The notes under the pieces were generated by a model that had not been told where the DNA came from, made no database searches, and worked only from the letters and a program-made list of their open reading frames with translations. From assembly GCA_011525805.1 (NCBI GenBank), contig WYBR01000038.1, forward strand, positions 1 to 55,454: a stretch of DNA of 55,454 nt. Reading direction: 5' to 3'. How positions within the stretch are numbered: position 1 is the first letter of the stretch; every line of letters starts with the position of its first letter. A program made the translations under genes and the position numbers. Origin of the DNA: Vicinamibacteraceae bacterium. GTDB lineage: Bacteria > Planctomycetota > Phycisphaerae > Phycisphaerales > UBA5793. This document shows positions 16,964 to 25,599 of this stretch, one piece after another.

Positions 16964-18637
16964 ATGGCGAGGCGCCGTAACCGGGCGGCGCCGGTCGGCG
17001 CTGTGGACACGACTCCGCCCGGCGCGGCGCCGCGCACCCGGCCGCGATACGGACGCTGGCGGGCGGGGGCGCTGATCGCCGTCTACTTCCTGATGGCCGC
17101 GCACTTCGTCCACTGGCGCTGGGCCGGCACGACGCTGGCGCCGCTCGAACTCAACGAGGTCATGTACACGTTTGAGGCGGGCGTTGTCACCGCGGGATTC
17201 GTGTTCATGGCCGTCGCCGTGCTGTCGGTGCTCTTCTTCGGCCGCTTCTTCTGCTCCTGGGGCTGCCACATCCTCGCGCTCGAAGACCTCTGCGCCTGGC
17301 TCCTGCGCCGAGCCGGGATTCGACCGAAGCCGATTCGTTCGCGGCTGCTGCTGCTCGTGCCGCCTGCGGCACTCGTCTACATGTTCATGTGGCCGCAGGT
17401 CGCGCGGCTCATCGAAGGCCGCCCCGCGCCGGCGTGGCGCATCATGTCGCCCGACGATCCGTGGGGCTCGTTCCTCACCACCGACTTCACGCGCAACCTG
17501 CCCGGGCCGTTCATCGCGCTGCTCACCTTCTTCGTCTGCGGCTTTCTCATCGTGTACCTGCTCGGCTCGCGGTCGTTCTGCCGCTTTGTGTGCCCCTACG
17601 GCGCCGCCTTTGCGCTCGCCGATCGACTCGCGCCGGGGCGGATCGTCCGCGTCGGGGCGGGGTGTGACGGGTGCGGAGCCTGCACCGCCGCGTGCAAGTC
17701 CAACATTCTCGTGCATGAAGAGATCCGCATCCACGGCAAGGTGGTCAGTCCCGACTGCCTCAAGGACCTGGATTGTGTGGCCGCGTGCCCGCATGAGTCG
17801 CTGCGCTGGGGGCTGACGACGCCGGCCCTCTTTCGATCCTGGAGCAGGCGCGGCCGCCGGCCGCGGCGGTGGGACGCATCGCTTTCCGAGGAACTTCTGA
17901 TGGCGGGCGTTTTCATGGCGAGCCTGCTCATTCTGCGCGGGCTGTACGATGCGGTGCCGTTCCTGCTGGCGCTCGGATGTGCGGCAGTGCTGTCGTGGGC
18001 GGCGGTGATGTCGCAGCGTCTGGCGCGGCGGCCGCGAGTCGATCTCGGCCATGTCGCGCTGCGCCGGCGCGGGCGGCTCACGGCGCCCGGCGGCGTCTTC
18101 GCGCTGATCGCGGCGGCGCTGGTCGTGCTGCTGGTCCACAGCGCCTTCATCCGCTGGCACGAGTGGCGCGGGCAGGCGGCGTTCGAGCAGTTGCGCGCGG
18201 CGACAATGCGCCGTGATGCCGCGTCAACCACCACCGCCGCCGCAACGGTCATTCACCATCTTGGGCTCTGCGATCGCTTCGGCCTGGTGCGTTCGACGCT
18301 GCTCGACCAGCGCCTGGCGAGCGCGTACGAGTGGAGCGATGCGCCGCTCGGAGCCGAGCCTCATCTGCGCCGACTCATGGCGCGAAGGTCCGATGATGTC
18401 GAGCCGCGCCTGCGCCTGGCGTCGCTGCTCATCGTGGCGGGCCGGCTTGAAGAGGCTGGCGAGACCCTTGCCGCACTCGATCGGATCGTCGATTCGAGCG
18501 CAGGCGCGATTGATGCGCGGACGCGGCAGCGGGTGCAGGCGGCGCATGACGTGCTGGCGCGACTCTCCGAGCGGCAGGGGCAATCCGACGGGGCGGTCGA
18601 CCGGTTTGAACCTACTGGATCGCCGTCGCGCCCCTAA
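16964..18637 (+). CDS. NapH/CcoG-like membrane polyferredoxin with TPR-like tail
   Basis: Predicted quinol-to-cytochrome electron transfer membrane protein, 557 residues. Membrane helices surround the paired motifs FFCSWGCHIL and FCRFVCPYGA typical of NapH/NosR-type proteins. A ferredoxin domain has a complete first motif (C234, C237, C240, C244) but the second reads C265-D268-C271-C275, with Asp at the second ligand position. Two more helices follow, then helical repeats (about 410-550) resembling TPR. The start is unsure: ATG 16964 is chosen, but the frame is open from 16775 and no strong ribosome site is seen. The divergent pentaheme cytochrome is the obvious partner. The gap 16594-16963 has AT-rich promoter-like patches near 16670 and 16830 and no gene. 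Confidence 0.82.
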   Translation: MARRRNRAAPVGAVDTTPPGAAPRTRPRYGRWRAGALIAVYFLMAAHFVHWRWAGTTLAPLELNEVMYTFEAGVVTAGFVFMAVAVLSVLFFGRFFCSWGCHILALEDLCAWLLRRAGIRPKPIRSRLLLLVPPAALVYMFMWPQVARLIEGRPAPAWRIMSPDDPWGSFLTTDFTRNLPGPFIALLTFFVCGFLIVYLLGSRSFCRFVCPYGAAFALADRLAPGRIVRVGAGCDGCGACTAACKSNILVHEEIRIHGKVVSPDCLKDLDCVAACPHESLRWGLTTPALFRSWSRRGRRPRRWDASLSEELLMAGVFMASLLILRGLYDAVPFLLALGCAAVLSWAAVMSQRLARRPRVDLGHVALRRRGRLTAPGGVFALIAAALVVLLVHSAFIRWHEWRGQAAFEQLRAATMRRDAASTTTAAATVIHHLGLCDRFGLVRSTLLDQRLASAYEWSDAPLGAEPHLRRLMARRSDDVEPRLRLASLLIVAGRLEEAGETLAALDRIVDSSAGAIDARTRQRVQAAHDVLARLSERQGQSDGAVDRFEPTGSPSRP

Positions 18638-18688
18638 GGGCGCAGACAACCCGGAGCATCGGCAGTCCTGCTGCGCCTAGGCTTTCCC

Positions 18689-19063
18689 ATGCCCGACCGC
18701 GCGCTCCTCGAAGTCTTCCCCACCCCCGCCGACTCGCCTTTTGTGATCGAGCACGTCGCAGAGGAGTTCACCAGCCTGTGCCCGAAGACGGGGCAGCCGG
18801 ACTTCGGCGTCATTACGCTGCGCTACGCGCCGGCCGCGCGCGGCGTGTGCGTCGAACTCAAGAGCCTCAAACTCTACTACCAGTCCTTCCGCAACGAGGG
18901 CATCTTCTACGAAGCGGTGACGAACCGCATCCGCGACGATCTGGTCGCGCTCATGCACCCCGCCTGGCTGCAGGTCGTCACCGACTGGAAGGGACGCGGT
19001 GGTATCCGTTCGCGCATCCGTGCGGAGTACGGCGACGTGCCGGTTGATTGGCGCACGCGCTGA
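18689..19063 (+). CDS. queF: NADPH-dependent 7-cyano-7-deazaguanine reductase
   Basis: Reduces preQ0 to preQ1 in queuosine biosynthesis. 124 residues, the unimodular YkvM type. The thioimide-forming Cys31 and Asp38 lie in SLCPKTGQPDF, and the QueF signature E-L-K-S-L-K-L-Y-Y spans residues 56-64, followed by QSFRNE. The protein is slightly shorter than many homologues but complete. No other queuosine gene or preQ1 riboswitch is seen nearby. It follows the polyferredoxin gene by about 50 bases on the same strand, without an evident functional link. Confidence 0.93.
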   Translation: MPDRALLEVFPTPADSPFVIEHVAEEFTSLCPKTGQPDFGVITLRYAPAARGVCVELKSLKLYYQSFRNEGIFYEAVTNRIRDDLVALMHPAWLQVVTDWKGRGGIRSRIRAEYGDVPVDWRTR

Positions 19064-19130
19064 ACGATCCGCAGGCGGGTGCCGTGGTCGAAGCGACGCT
19101 TTGGGAGCGCAGGTCGCGCGAGCGCTCGAT

Positions 19131-19236
19131 GGGTGGCATGGCCTGGCGCTTCGCCCGGCGATGCTGAACGTGCAGGGACGTTCGATCGCGCCTGCCGCGC
19201 CGGAATAGCGACGCGAAGCGCGACGCCATGCCACCC
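19131..19236. repeat. 106-base near-palindromic element
   Basis: GGGTGGCATGGC at 19131-19142 pairs perfectly with GCCATGCCACCC at 19225-19236. The symmetry extends inward to 24 bases with two mismatches (GCGCTTCGC against GCGAAGCGC). A further small hairpin, GAACGT with ACGTTC, lies near the centre. It occupies the queF-rlmE gap (19064-19378), in which no gene is seen. Confidence 0.65.
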
Positions 19237-19378
19237 CAGACCGTTCGTGCCGCCGCGTCGCCCTCCGGTCGCAGCCTTCGATGCAGACTCAGGCGGGGAA
19301 ACCTCCCTCCAGACCACGGCACCCGATCGCCGTGTCCCGCGCGCCGCGAGAGCGAGTCGGCGCCGCATACACTTGGGC

Positions 19379-20002
19379 ATGGCGGCGACGCGCGAGATTC
19401 AGGATCACTACTTTCGTGAGGCGAAACGGCTCGGCTATGTCGCGCGCTCGGCCTTCAAACTCACGGAAATCCTCGAGAAGAAGTCGCTGATCAGGCCAGG
19501 CCACTACGTGCTCGACCTCGGCTGCGCGCCGGGAGCGTGGCTCCAGGTGGCTTGCCAGCACGTCGGGCCGGCGAGCAAAGGCGGACTCGTTCTTGGCCTC
19601 GATCTGAAATCCGTCCGAACTCCGCTGCGCTTCTGCGATGAGGCGCTCATCACGCGCGAGAGCGACGTGTTCAAGGTGACGGCTGGCGAACTGCTCGATC
19701 TCACGAATCGGCGGCACTTCGATCTCGTCATGTCGGACATGATGGCCTCGACGAGCGGCCATCACCACACCGATCACTACCAGTCGATCCACCTCGCGCG
19801 GCGGGCGCTCGAACTGGCCGGAGAAGTGCTCCGCGCGGGCGGGTCGTTCATCGTCAAGGTCTTCGAGGGTGCGGAGTATCCGGCCTTTCTGGCCGAGTGC
19901 AGGGCCCGATTCGACAAGGCCAAGGGCTTCAAGCCCAAGGCGTCGCGGAACGAATCGACGGAGATGTACATCATCGGCGAAGGCTTCGTGCCGGCGAAGT
20001 GA
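19379..20002 (+). CDS. rlmE: Ribosomal RNA large subunit methyltransferase E (FtsJ/RrmJ)
   Basis: 2'-O-methylates U2552 of 23S rRNA using SAM. 207 residues, usual length. Motifs: RSAFKLTEI (catalytic Lys at 27), LDLGCAPGAW (SAM site), DLVMSDMMA (catalytic Asp), GGSFIVKVFEG (catalytic Lys) and ESTEMYIIG (catalytic Glu), so the K-D-K-E tetrad is intact. The SDMA region reads SDMMASTSG, close to the norm. The ATG at 19379 matches the family N-terminus. The frame is open much further upstream through the palindrome, which is not coding. It converges with the lipoprotein gene with only three bases between stops. Confidence 0.95.
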   Translation: MAATREIQDHYFREAKRLGYVARSAFKLTEILEKKSLIRPGHYVLDLGCAPGAWLQVACQHVGPASKGGLVLGLDLKSVRTPLRFCDEALITRESDVFKVTAGELLDLTNRRHFDLVMSDMMASTSGHHHTDHYQSIHLARRALELAGEVLRAGGSFIVKVFEGAEYPAFLAECRARFDKAKGFKPKASRNESTEMYIIGEGFVPAK

Positions 20003-20005
20003 TCG

Positions 20006-20497
20006 TCAGCGGATGCGGCGCAGGATCCACTCAGACGACTTCAACTCGCCGTCCACTTCGCCCTCGATGCGAGCCTTGATGGCGCCGCCGAATTGCAGTT
20101 CATAGATGATGCGCTGCGGGTAGTCGTGCTCGAGGTTCTCGAACACGGCGCGCCCTGGGCCATATTCGACGGCCCGGAAGGGCGTCGCGGGCAGGCGGCC
20201 CTGCGGTGCGGCGTAGTACACGACGCCTTCGACCTCCGCCGCGATGCGCAGGTACTCGACAGAAACCTCCTCGCCGTCCTTCAGCGTCCGGCCGATGCCG
20301 AACATGCTGGCGGTCGACGGCGCCATCCAGTGCTCTTCGGTCGCGGAAGCGGAGTTCTCGGGCGACGTGCTCCAATCTCCGACGAGCCAGTCGAGACGTC
20401 TGAGTCGAGGATCGGGCTGCGGTGGAACGTAGAAACTGCAGCCCGCGGCGATCGCGATGATCACGACCAAACTGAGTATCAAGCTGGCCCGTCGCAT
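20006..20497 (-). CDS. Small lipoprotein, DUF6265-like
   Basis: 163 residues. An N-terminal hydrophobic segment ends in a lipobox, AIAAGC (Cys at 20), so it is likely anchored in a membrane facing the periplasm. The mature part starts LRRLDWLVGDWSTS, a pattern of small beta-barrel-like proteins (DUF6265/THAP4-type lipocalin-like); ligand unknown. It begins 16 bases after the nadE stop on the same strand and is probably cotranscribed. Confidence 0.75.
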   Translation of the reverse strand: MRRASLILSLVVIIAIAAGCSFYVPPQPDPRLRRLDWLVGDWSTSPENSASATEEHWMAPSTASMFGIGRTLKDGEEVSVEYLRIAAEVEGVVYYAAPQGRLPATPFRAVEYGPGRAVFENLEHDYPQRIIYELQFGGAIKARIEGEVDGELKSSEWILRRIR

Positions 20498-20513
20498 CGT
20501 TGGCCGTACCTTC

Positions 20514-22172
20514 TCACACGCCCCGCGCCGCGATGGGCATGCGCCAGCCGCTGCCGAAGGCGCGGCCGGTGACTTTCAATCCCACCGGCATCTGCCGGCG
20601 CTTGTATTCGTTGCGGTCGATCATCCGGCACGTCGTGCGCACGAGATCGGCGTCGAACTTCGTCGCCTCGATGATCTGGCCGACGTCCTCGCAGCGCTCG
20701 ACGTAGCGCAGGATGATCTCATCGAGAATCTCATAGGGCGGCAGCGTGTCCTGGTCGGACTGGTCGGGGCGCAACTCCGCGCTGGGGGGCTTGGTGATCG
20801 AGTTTTCGGGGATCGGCGGGCGATCGACGCCGAGGCGCTGCGGATGCTCATTCATCCATCGCGCAAGCCGGTAGACGGTGGTCTTGGGCACATCAGAGAT
20901 AACGGCGAGTCCGCCGGCCATGTCGCCGTAGAGCGTGCAGTAGCCGACCGCGAGTTCGCTCTTGTTGCCGGTGGTGAGCAGCAGCGCGCCGGTCTTGTTC
21001 GAGAGAGACATGACGATGTTGCCGCGCAGGCGCGCCTGGATGTTCTCTTCCGCGACGCCGGGCGGCTGCTCGGTCTCTTCGAAGAGGGGCCGGACGAGTT
21101 GAAGCATGGCCTCGTGGGCGGGCTCGATGGGCACGAGGTCAAATCGGATGCCCAGGCGCTGCGCGAGGTCGCGCGCGTCATCGATCGAGCCGGTCGAGGA
21201 GAAGCGGCTGGGCAGGCCGAGGCCGCGCACCGCCTCCGGCCCCAGCGCCGCGCGGGCGATCGCGGCGACGACGGCCGAGTCGATCCCGCCGCTCAGCGCC
21301 ACGATCGCGCTGCGAAAGCCGCACTTGCGCACGTAGTCGCGCACGCCCAGCACCAGGGCGTCGAAGAGGTCGGCGAGATCGTCGCGCTTCGCCGTGAGGC
21401 GCTGATCGGTAGGGAGATCGACGATGAGCAACTCTTCCGCGAAGCCGCGAGCGGCGGCAATCAGTCCGCCGTCGGACCCGAGGACCATCGAGCAGCCGTC
21501 GAAGACGAGATCATCGTTGCCGCCCACCTGGTTGACCATCGCGACGGGGCCGCGGATGCGGCTGGCGATGCGGCCGAAGAGTTGCCGGCGAAACTCCGGC
21601 TTGCCGACGACGAAGGGCGAGGCGGAAATGTTCACGATCGCCTCGACTCCGCAGCCGAGCAGGTCGGAGACGATGTCGTCGGCGTAGAGGCGGCGGTCGA
21701 ACATGCCGTCGTCGTTCCAGAGGTCTTCACAGATCGTCAGGCCGATGAGGCGGCCGCGGTGCTCGAAGACGCACGCCTGGCGACCCGGGTCGAAGTAGCG
21801 CGACTCGTCGAAGACGTCGTAGGTGGGCAGGAGGCGCTTGTCGTACCAGAGGTCGACGCGCCCGGCGCGGCAAAGGGCCGCGCTGTTGTGCAGGCCGCGC
21901 CCGGTCGCGTCGGCGTGGGTGCGCGGCGAGCCGATGATCGCAGTAATGTCGTTGCAGGAGGAGGCGATGGTGCGCACCGTTTCCTCGCAGCGCTTCACCA
22001 GCCCCTTCTTGAGCACCAGGTCCTTGGGGGGATAGCCGAGGATCGCCAGTTCGGGAAAGGCGACGATCTCGGCCCCGGACCGGCGGGCTTCGTCCAGGCG
22101 CTGAGTGATGAGGCGCGCGTTGCCCTCGATGTCGCCGACCGTCGGGTTGATCTGCGCCAGCGCGATCCGCAT
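20514..22172 (-). CDS. nadE: Glutamine-dependent NAD+ synthase
   Basis: Makes NAD+ from nicotinate adenine dinucleotide using glutamine. 552 residues in two domains. The N-terminal nitrilase-fold glutaminase (about 1-265) has its Glu in FPELAIL (about 41), Lys in WYDKRLLP (about 115) and nucleophile Cys in LTICEDLW (about 147). The synthetase domain has the ATP P-loop SGGIDSAVV at about 291-299 and TGNKSELAVGYCTLYGD. Length fits the short bacterial two-domain form. The start MRIALAQINPTVGD is canonical. Confidence 0.96.
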   Translation of the reverse strand: MRIALAQINPTVGDIEGNARLITQRLDEARRSGAEIVAFPELAILGYPPKDLVLKKGLVKRCEETVRTIASSCNDITAIIGSPRTHADATGRGLHNSAALCRAGRVDLWYDKRLLPTYDVFDESRYFDPGRQACVFEHRGRLIGLTICEDLWNDDGMFDRRLYADDIVSDLLGCGVEAIVNISASPFVVGKPEFRRQLFGRIASRIRGPVAMVNQVGGNDDLVFDGCSMVLGSDGGLIAAARGFAEELLIVDLPTDQRLTAKRDDLADLFDALVLGVRDYVRKCGFRSAIVALSGGIDSAVVAAIARAALGPEAVRGLGLPSRFSSTGSIDDARDLAQRLGIRFDLVPIEPAHEAMLQLVRPLFEETEQPPGVAEENIQARLRGNIVMSLSNKTGALLLTTGNKSELAVGYCTLYGDMAGGLAVISDVPKTTVYRLARWMNEHPQRLGVDRPPIPENSITKPPSAELRPDQSDQDTLPPYEILDEIILRYVERCEDVGQIIEATKFDADLVRTTCRMIDRNEYKRRQMPVGLKVTGRAFGSGWRMPIAARGV

Positions 22173-22270
22173 GGACGGATCATATCAGCGTGGGGGAAGA
22201 GACGGGAAGGGGCGGAACGCACCGTGGGTTTAGCCGCGACCCGAAGGCTCTGCGAAGGGGAGCGCTGGAT

Positions 22271-23752
22271 TTACGCAATCGCGCGGATGTGATCGAAGAA
22301 GCGGTCGACGTCCGCCTCGGTCACTTCGGGATTGGCGCAGGCAAGTCGAATGACTTTGCGACCGCGGACCACGGCGTGGCCGACCATCGCCCGCTGCTCG
22401 AGCAGGAGGCGCTCGCAGATTTCCTCGCTTTGCCGGCCGATGACCTCGAAGCAAAGACACACCGACTCCGGCTCGGCCGTCAGGACGAACGTCGGATCGT
22501 GGCGCACGCGATCGGCGGCGTATTGGACGAGGTCGCACAGGCGCTCGACGCGGCGGGCGTACCCGGCGTCGCCGTGGCGTTTCCACGCGGCCCAGATCTT
22601 CAGGGCGTCATTGCGCCGGCCGCACTGGATCGACATCGTGCCGTGATCAAACTTCTCAGGATCGGACTGGAAGAGGTAATCCGCCGGTTCCTTGAAGTGC
22701 TTCTTGAGCAGACCCTGCTCGCGGGTGAGCAGCGGCGAGCAACTCAGCGGGACGCCCATGAGTTTGTGCGGATTCCAGTTGAAGGAGTTCGACCGGTCGG
22801 ACCCGCGCAGCAGCGGCTGCAACCGCTCCGAGACCAGGAACGATCCGCCCAGCGCGCCGTCCACGTGCAGCCACAGGCCGGACTCTTCGGCGATCGAGGC
22901 CAGATCGTCGATGGGATCGAAGGCGCCCAGGACCGTCGTCCCCGCCATGGCGATGATCATGAACGGCTCAGCGCCGCGCTCGCGGTCGGCGGCGATGGCG
23001 CTCCGCAGGGCGTCCGGGACCATCCGGCCGCGCGCATCTGCGGGAATGGCGCGCAGATTGCGGCGACCGATGCCGGTCATCGCCGCCGCCTTGTTGAGCG
23101 AGTAGTGCGCCTCTTCGGAGGCGTAGGCGACCATCGGCCGTCCGTCGTGGCCTTCGTCCTGGATGCCCGGCCGGGCTTCGTTGCGCGCAATGATCATGGC
23201 GCAGAGATTGGCGATCGAGCCGCCGGGGCAGATGATGCCTTCGCCCTCAGCGTAACCGACCTTGGTCGCCATGTGCCGCATGAGTTCGTGCTCGATGAGC
23301 GCGTGCGGGCCAGCGACGCGATAGGTGTACATCGACGTGTTCATCAGCGCCGTGAGCATCTCGGCCGCGGTCGGGACCGCGTCGCGCCCGGCGTACAACT
23401 GGTTGAAGAAAGCGGGGGTGCAGGTGCGCGGCGTCGCCGCCATCACTTCGCCCAGCAGGGCAAAGACGCGGTCCAGCGGCAGGCCCTGCTCGCCAAGGGA
23501 GAGGTCGAGGGACGCCGCGAGGTCTTCGGGGGCGAGGTGGGGCGCCACCTGTTCGCGGCGCTCGATGCCGAGGAACTTCCGCGCCAGGTCGGACATTCGG
23601 GCCAGCGTCTCGTTCGTGAAGGCCTCACCGGCGCGAGGCGCCTCGCCCGCCCCTCCTGCCCCGGCGAGGCCGGCGGCGGGGCGCGGGGCGCCGGTTCGCC
23701 CGGTCGCGGCGATCGGGGGGACGGCGGGCATCTGTTCACAGCGCTGCGGCAT
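22271..23752 (-). CDS. PLP-dependent group II decarboxylase
   Basis: 493-residue fold-type I decarboxylase. The PLP lysine is K330 in NWNPHKLMG, the cofactor Asp lies in LWLHVDGALGG, and CPGGSIANLCAM and FFNQLYAG are shared with glutamate/cysteine-sulfinate/aspartate decarboxylases. The FNQLYAG and substrate-loop patterns are closer to the GAD65/CSAD group than to aromatic amino-acid decarboxylases, but the substrate is not proven. The ATG at 23752 has AAGGAG eight bases upstream, which rules against the ORF's earlier ATG at 23809. An Ala/Gly/Pro-rich leader of about 35 residues precedes the domain. It is preceded by 205 bases without a gene. Confidence 0.85.
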   Translation of the reverse strand: MPQRCEQMPAVPPIAATGRTGAPRPAAGLAGAGGAGEAPRAGEAFTNETLARMSDLARKFLGIERREQVAPHLAPEDLAASLDLSLGEQGLPLDRVFALLGEVMAATPRTCTPAFFNQLYAGRDAVPTAAEMLTALMNTSMYTYRVAGPHALIEHELMRHMATKVGYAEGEGIICPGGSIANLCAMIIARNEARPGIQDEGHDGRPMVAYASEEAHYSLNKAAAMTGIGRRNLRAIPADARGRMVPDALRSAIAADRERGAEPFMIIAMAGTTVLGAFDPIDDLASIAEESGLWLHVDGALGGSFLVSERLQPLLRGSDRSNSFNWNPHKLMGVPLSCSPLLTREQGLLKKHFKEPADYLFQSDPEKFDHGTMSIQCGRRNDALKIWAAWKRHGDAGYARRVERLCDLVQYAADRVRHDPTFVLTAEPESVCLCFEVIGRQSEEICERLLLEQRAMVGHAVVRGRKVIRLACANPEVTEADVDRFFDHIRAIA

Positions 23753-23957
23753 TCGCAAGGCTCCTTGGGCCCCGGGCGGTCGATCTTTCGCCGTCGCCGA
23801 AGGCGACATACTTTACGCCCCGAATCATCCTCGCGCCTGCGACTCGGGGATTCACCGGAGCCGGGCGAGGCGGGGCGGTTTGACGGGGTCACCGTCGCCT
23901 CCGCTGCGCCTTCCCGCCTCAGGACGGGCCGCGGCAAAGCGACCCGAGGGCGGGCAT

Positions 23958-24635
23958 TCAATCTCGCGAGGGATCTGAGCGCGCCCTCTTGCGACGGGCC
24001 TTGGCGGGGCGCGGTTCGCTTGGATCGGAGGGACGATCGGCGGAGGCCAGCGGCGTCAGACCGCGCTCCTCGGGGACGTGCCGCTCGATGAGGCAATCGA
24101 CGAGACTCTGCGCGACGGTGAACACGCGCGGATCGCCGGTGACGCTTCGTGTGACGTAGAGGCCTTCGATGACCATGCAGAACTCCTGCGCGAAGGCCTC
24201 GGGCTCGGGCACGCCCGCCCGCTCGGCGAGTTCAAAGAGGAAGTCCTCGATGGCTCGCTTGTGGCGCGAGGCCGCGACGTGGGCCGGATCGTGGGGGAGG
24301 GGAAACTCCATCGCCGCGTTCACAAAGATGCAGCCGTGGAAGTCCTCCTGCTCGATGACCTGGCGCACGACTTCGAGCACGGCGCTGATCTGGCCGCGGG
24401 CGGAGCGCCCGCCCGCCTCGCGCACCATCTGGCGGAAGGACTGCTGGAGGAAGGAGTCGATGTCGTCGAGGACGGCGACCATCAGGTCGTCCTTGCTGGC
24501 GAAGTGCTTGTAGAAGGCTGTTTTGCTGATGCCCACGTCGGCGAGCACCGCGTCGATGCCGACGTTGCGGAATCCGTCGCGGTAGAAGCGCTTCTGGGCC
24601 GCCTCGATGAGCCGTTTGCGGGTGTCGCCCGCCAT
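23958..24635 (-). CDS. TetR-family transcriptional regulator
   Basis: 225 residues. The N-terminal HTH (about 4-50) shows RKRLIEAAQKRFYRDGF and the recognition helix ISKTAFYKHFASKDDL. The ligand domain contains FHGCIFVNAAMEF, typical of the TetR_C group related to YcdC/AcrR-like regulators. The C-terminal 35 residues are basic and low-complexity. The ATG at 24635 has GAGGAGG upstream. It diverges from the methanethiol methyltransferase gene, with an inverted repeat at 24657-24675 between the starts, so it probably represses itself and that gene. Confidence 0.9.
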   Translation of the reverse strand: MAGDTRKRLIEAAQKRFYRDGFRNVGIDAVLADVGISKTAFYKHFASKDDLMVAVLDDIDSFLQQSFRQMVREAGGRSARGQISAVLEVVRQVIEQEDFHGCIFVNAAMEFPLPHDPAHVAASRHKRAIEDFLFELAERAGVPEPEAFAQEFCMVIEGLYVTRSVTGDPRVFTVAQSLVDCLIERHVPEERGLTPLASADRPSDPSEPRPAKARRKRARSDPSRD

Positions 24636-24656
24636 GCAAACCTCCTCGCCTTTCGG

Positions 24657-24675
24657 GGTTGACCACAAGTCAACC
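24657..24675. promoter_or_regulatory. Candidate TetR operator
   Basis: GGTTGAC at 24657-24663 and GTCAACC at 24669-24675 form a perfect 7 bp inverted repeat with a 5-base centre. It is placed 22 bases upstream of the TetR start and about 77 bases upstream of the divergent gene. Position and symmetry fit a TetR-family binding site. Confidence 0.6.
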
Positions 24676-24751
24676 GGAAGTGTACTCCAAGTGGATTGGC
24701 GGCGGGGCGGACGCATCCGATACTTGGCTCCAACTCTTGAAAGGAGTCCCC

Positions 24752-25534
24752 ATGCAACGCACGGTCTTCCTCGTCTACGGCGTGTTCTGCCACCTCCTGT
24801 TCCTGGTTGTCTATGGCTGGATGGCGGTTTTCGTCGGCAACTTCGGCTACGGGCTGATCCCGACGATTGACGGGCCGGCCGACGGATCGTTCTTCGCCGC
24901 CGGCGGCGTCAACCTCCTGCTCCTCGCGGCTTTCGGGCTGCAGCACTCGGTCATGGCCCGGCCGACTTTCAAGCGGTGGTGGATGCGCTTCGTCCCCCAG
25001 CCCGTCGAGCGCAGCACCTACGTCCTCTTCTCGTGCACTCTGATGGCGCTGCTGCTGTGGCAGTGGAGGCCGATGGGCGGAGTGGTGTGGGAGGTGCGCG
25101 ACCCGGTCGGGCGCGGGGCGCTGCACGGCCTCTTCGCGTTCGGGTGGATGATGGTGCCGGCCGTCAGCCTGCTCATCAACCACTTCGATCTCTTCGGCAC
25201 GCGGCAGGTCTGGCTGCACTGGAAGGGCCGCGACTACACGCACCTGCCTTTCCGCACGCCGATCGTCTACCGGTACGTGCGGCATCCGCTCTACGTCGGC
25301 TGGATGATCGCGTTCTGGGCGACGCCGACGATGACGATCGCGCACCTGCTCTTTGCGCTGGGGATGACGGCGTACATCCTCATCGCGATTCCCTTCGAGG
25401 AGCGCAACCTGATCGAGCACTTCGGCCACCGGTATGTGGAGTATCGCCGCAACGTCGGGGCGCTCATTCCCCGACCGGCGCCTCGCCCCGGAGGCGATGA
25501 GCCGGGCCAGGGCGTGGAGGCGTCATGTGCCTGA
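24752..25534 (+). CDS. mddA: Methanethiol S-methyltransferase (MddA-like)
   Basis: SAM-dependent membrane methyltransferase converting methanethiol to dimethyl sulfide. 260 residues with about six membrane helices. [17 protein letters not shown] and [21 protein letters not shown] match the MddA/NnrU-like group strongly. [12 protein letters not shown] and [19 protein letters not shown] form the isoprenylcysteine-methyltransferase-like SAM-binding C-terminus. The ATG at 24752 has AAGGAG seven bases upstream. It is followed 65 bases later by a DsrE-like gene and is divergent from TetR. Confidence 0.85.
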   Translation: MQRTVFLVYGVFCHLLFLVVYGWMAVFVGNFGYGLIPTIDGPADGSFFAAGGVNLLLLAAFGLQHSVMARPTFKRWWMRFVPQPVERSTYVLFSCTLMALLLWQWRPMGGVVWEVRDPVGRGALHGLFAFGWMMVPAVSLLINHFDLFGTRQVWLHWKGRDYTHLPFRTPIVYRYVRHPLYVGWMIAFWATPTMTIAHLLFALGMTAYILIAIPFEERNLIEHFGHRYVEYRRNVGALIPRPAPRPGGDEPGQGVEASCA

Positions 25535-25599
25535 GATTCCTCGCCGACGTCCGTCCGCATCGCATCCCGACCGCGACCACCACTTCAAGGAGACCGATC

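Noticed and set aside
18638-18688. preQ1 riboswitch before queF
   Set aside because: The 50-base gap shows no pseudoknot-forming C-rich/A-rich pattern.
20457-22292. 611-residue plus-strand ORF
   Set aside because: Shadow of nadE, with low-complexity Arg/Ala/Gly-rich translation.
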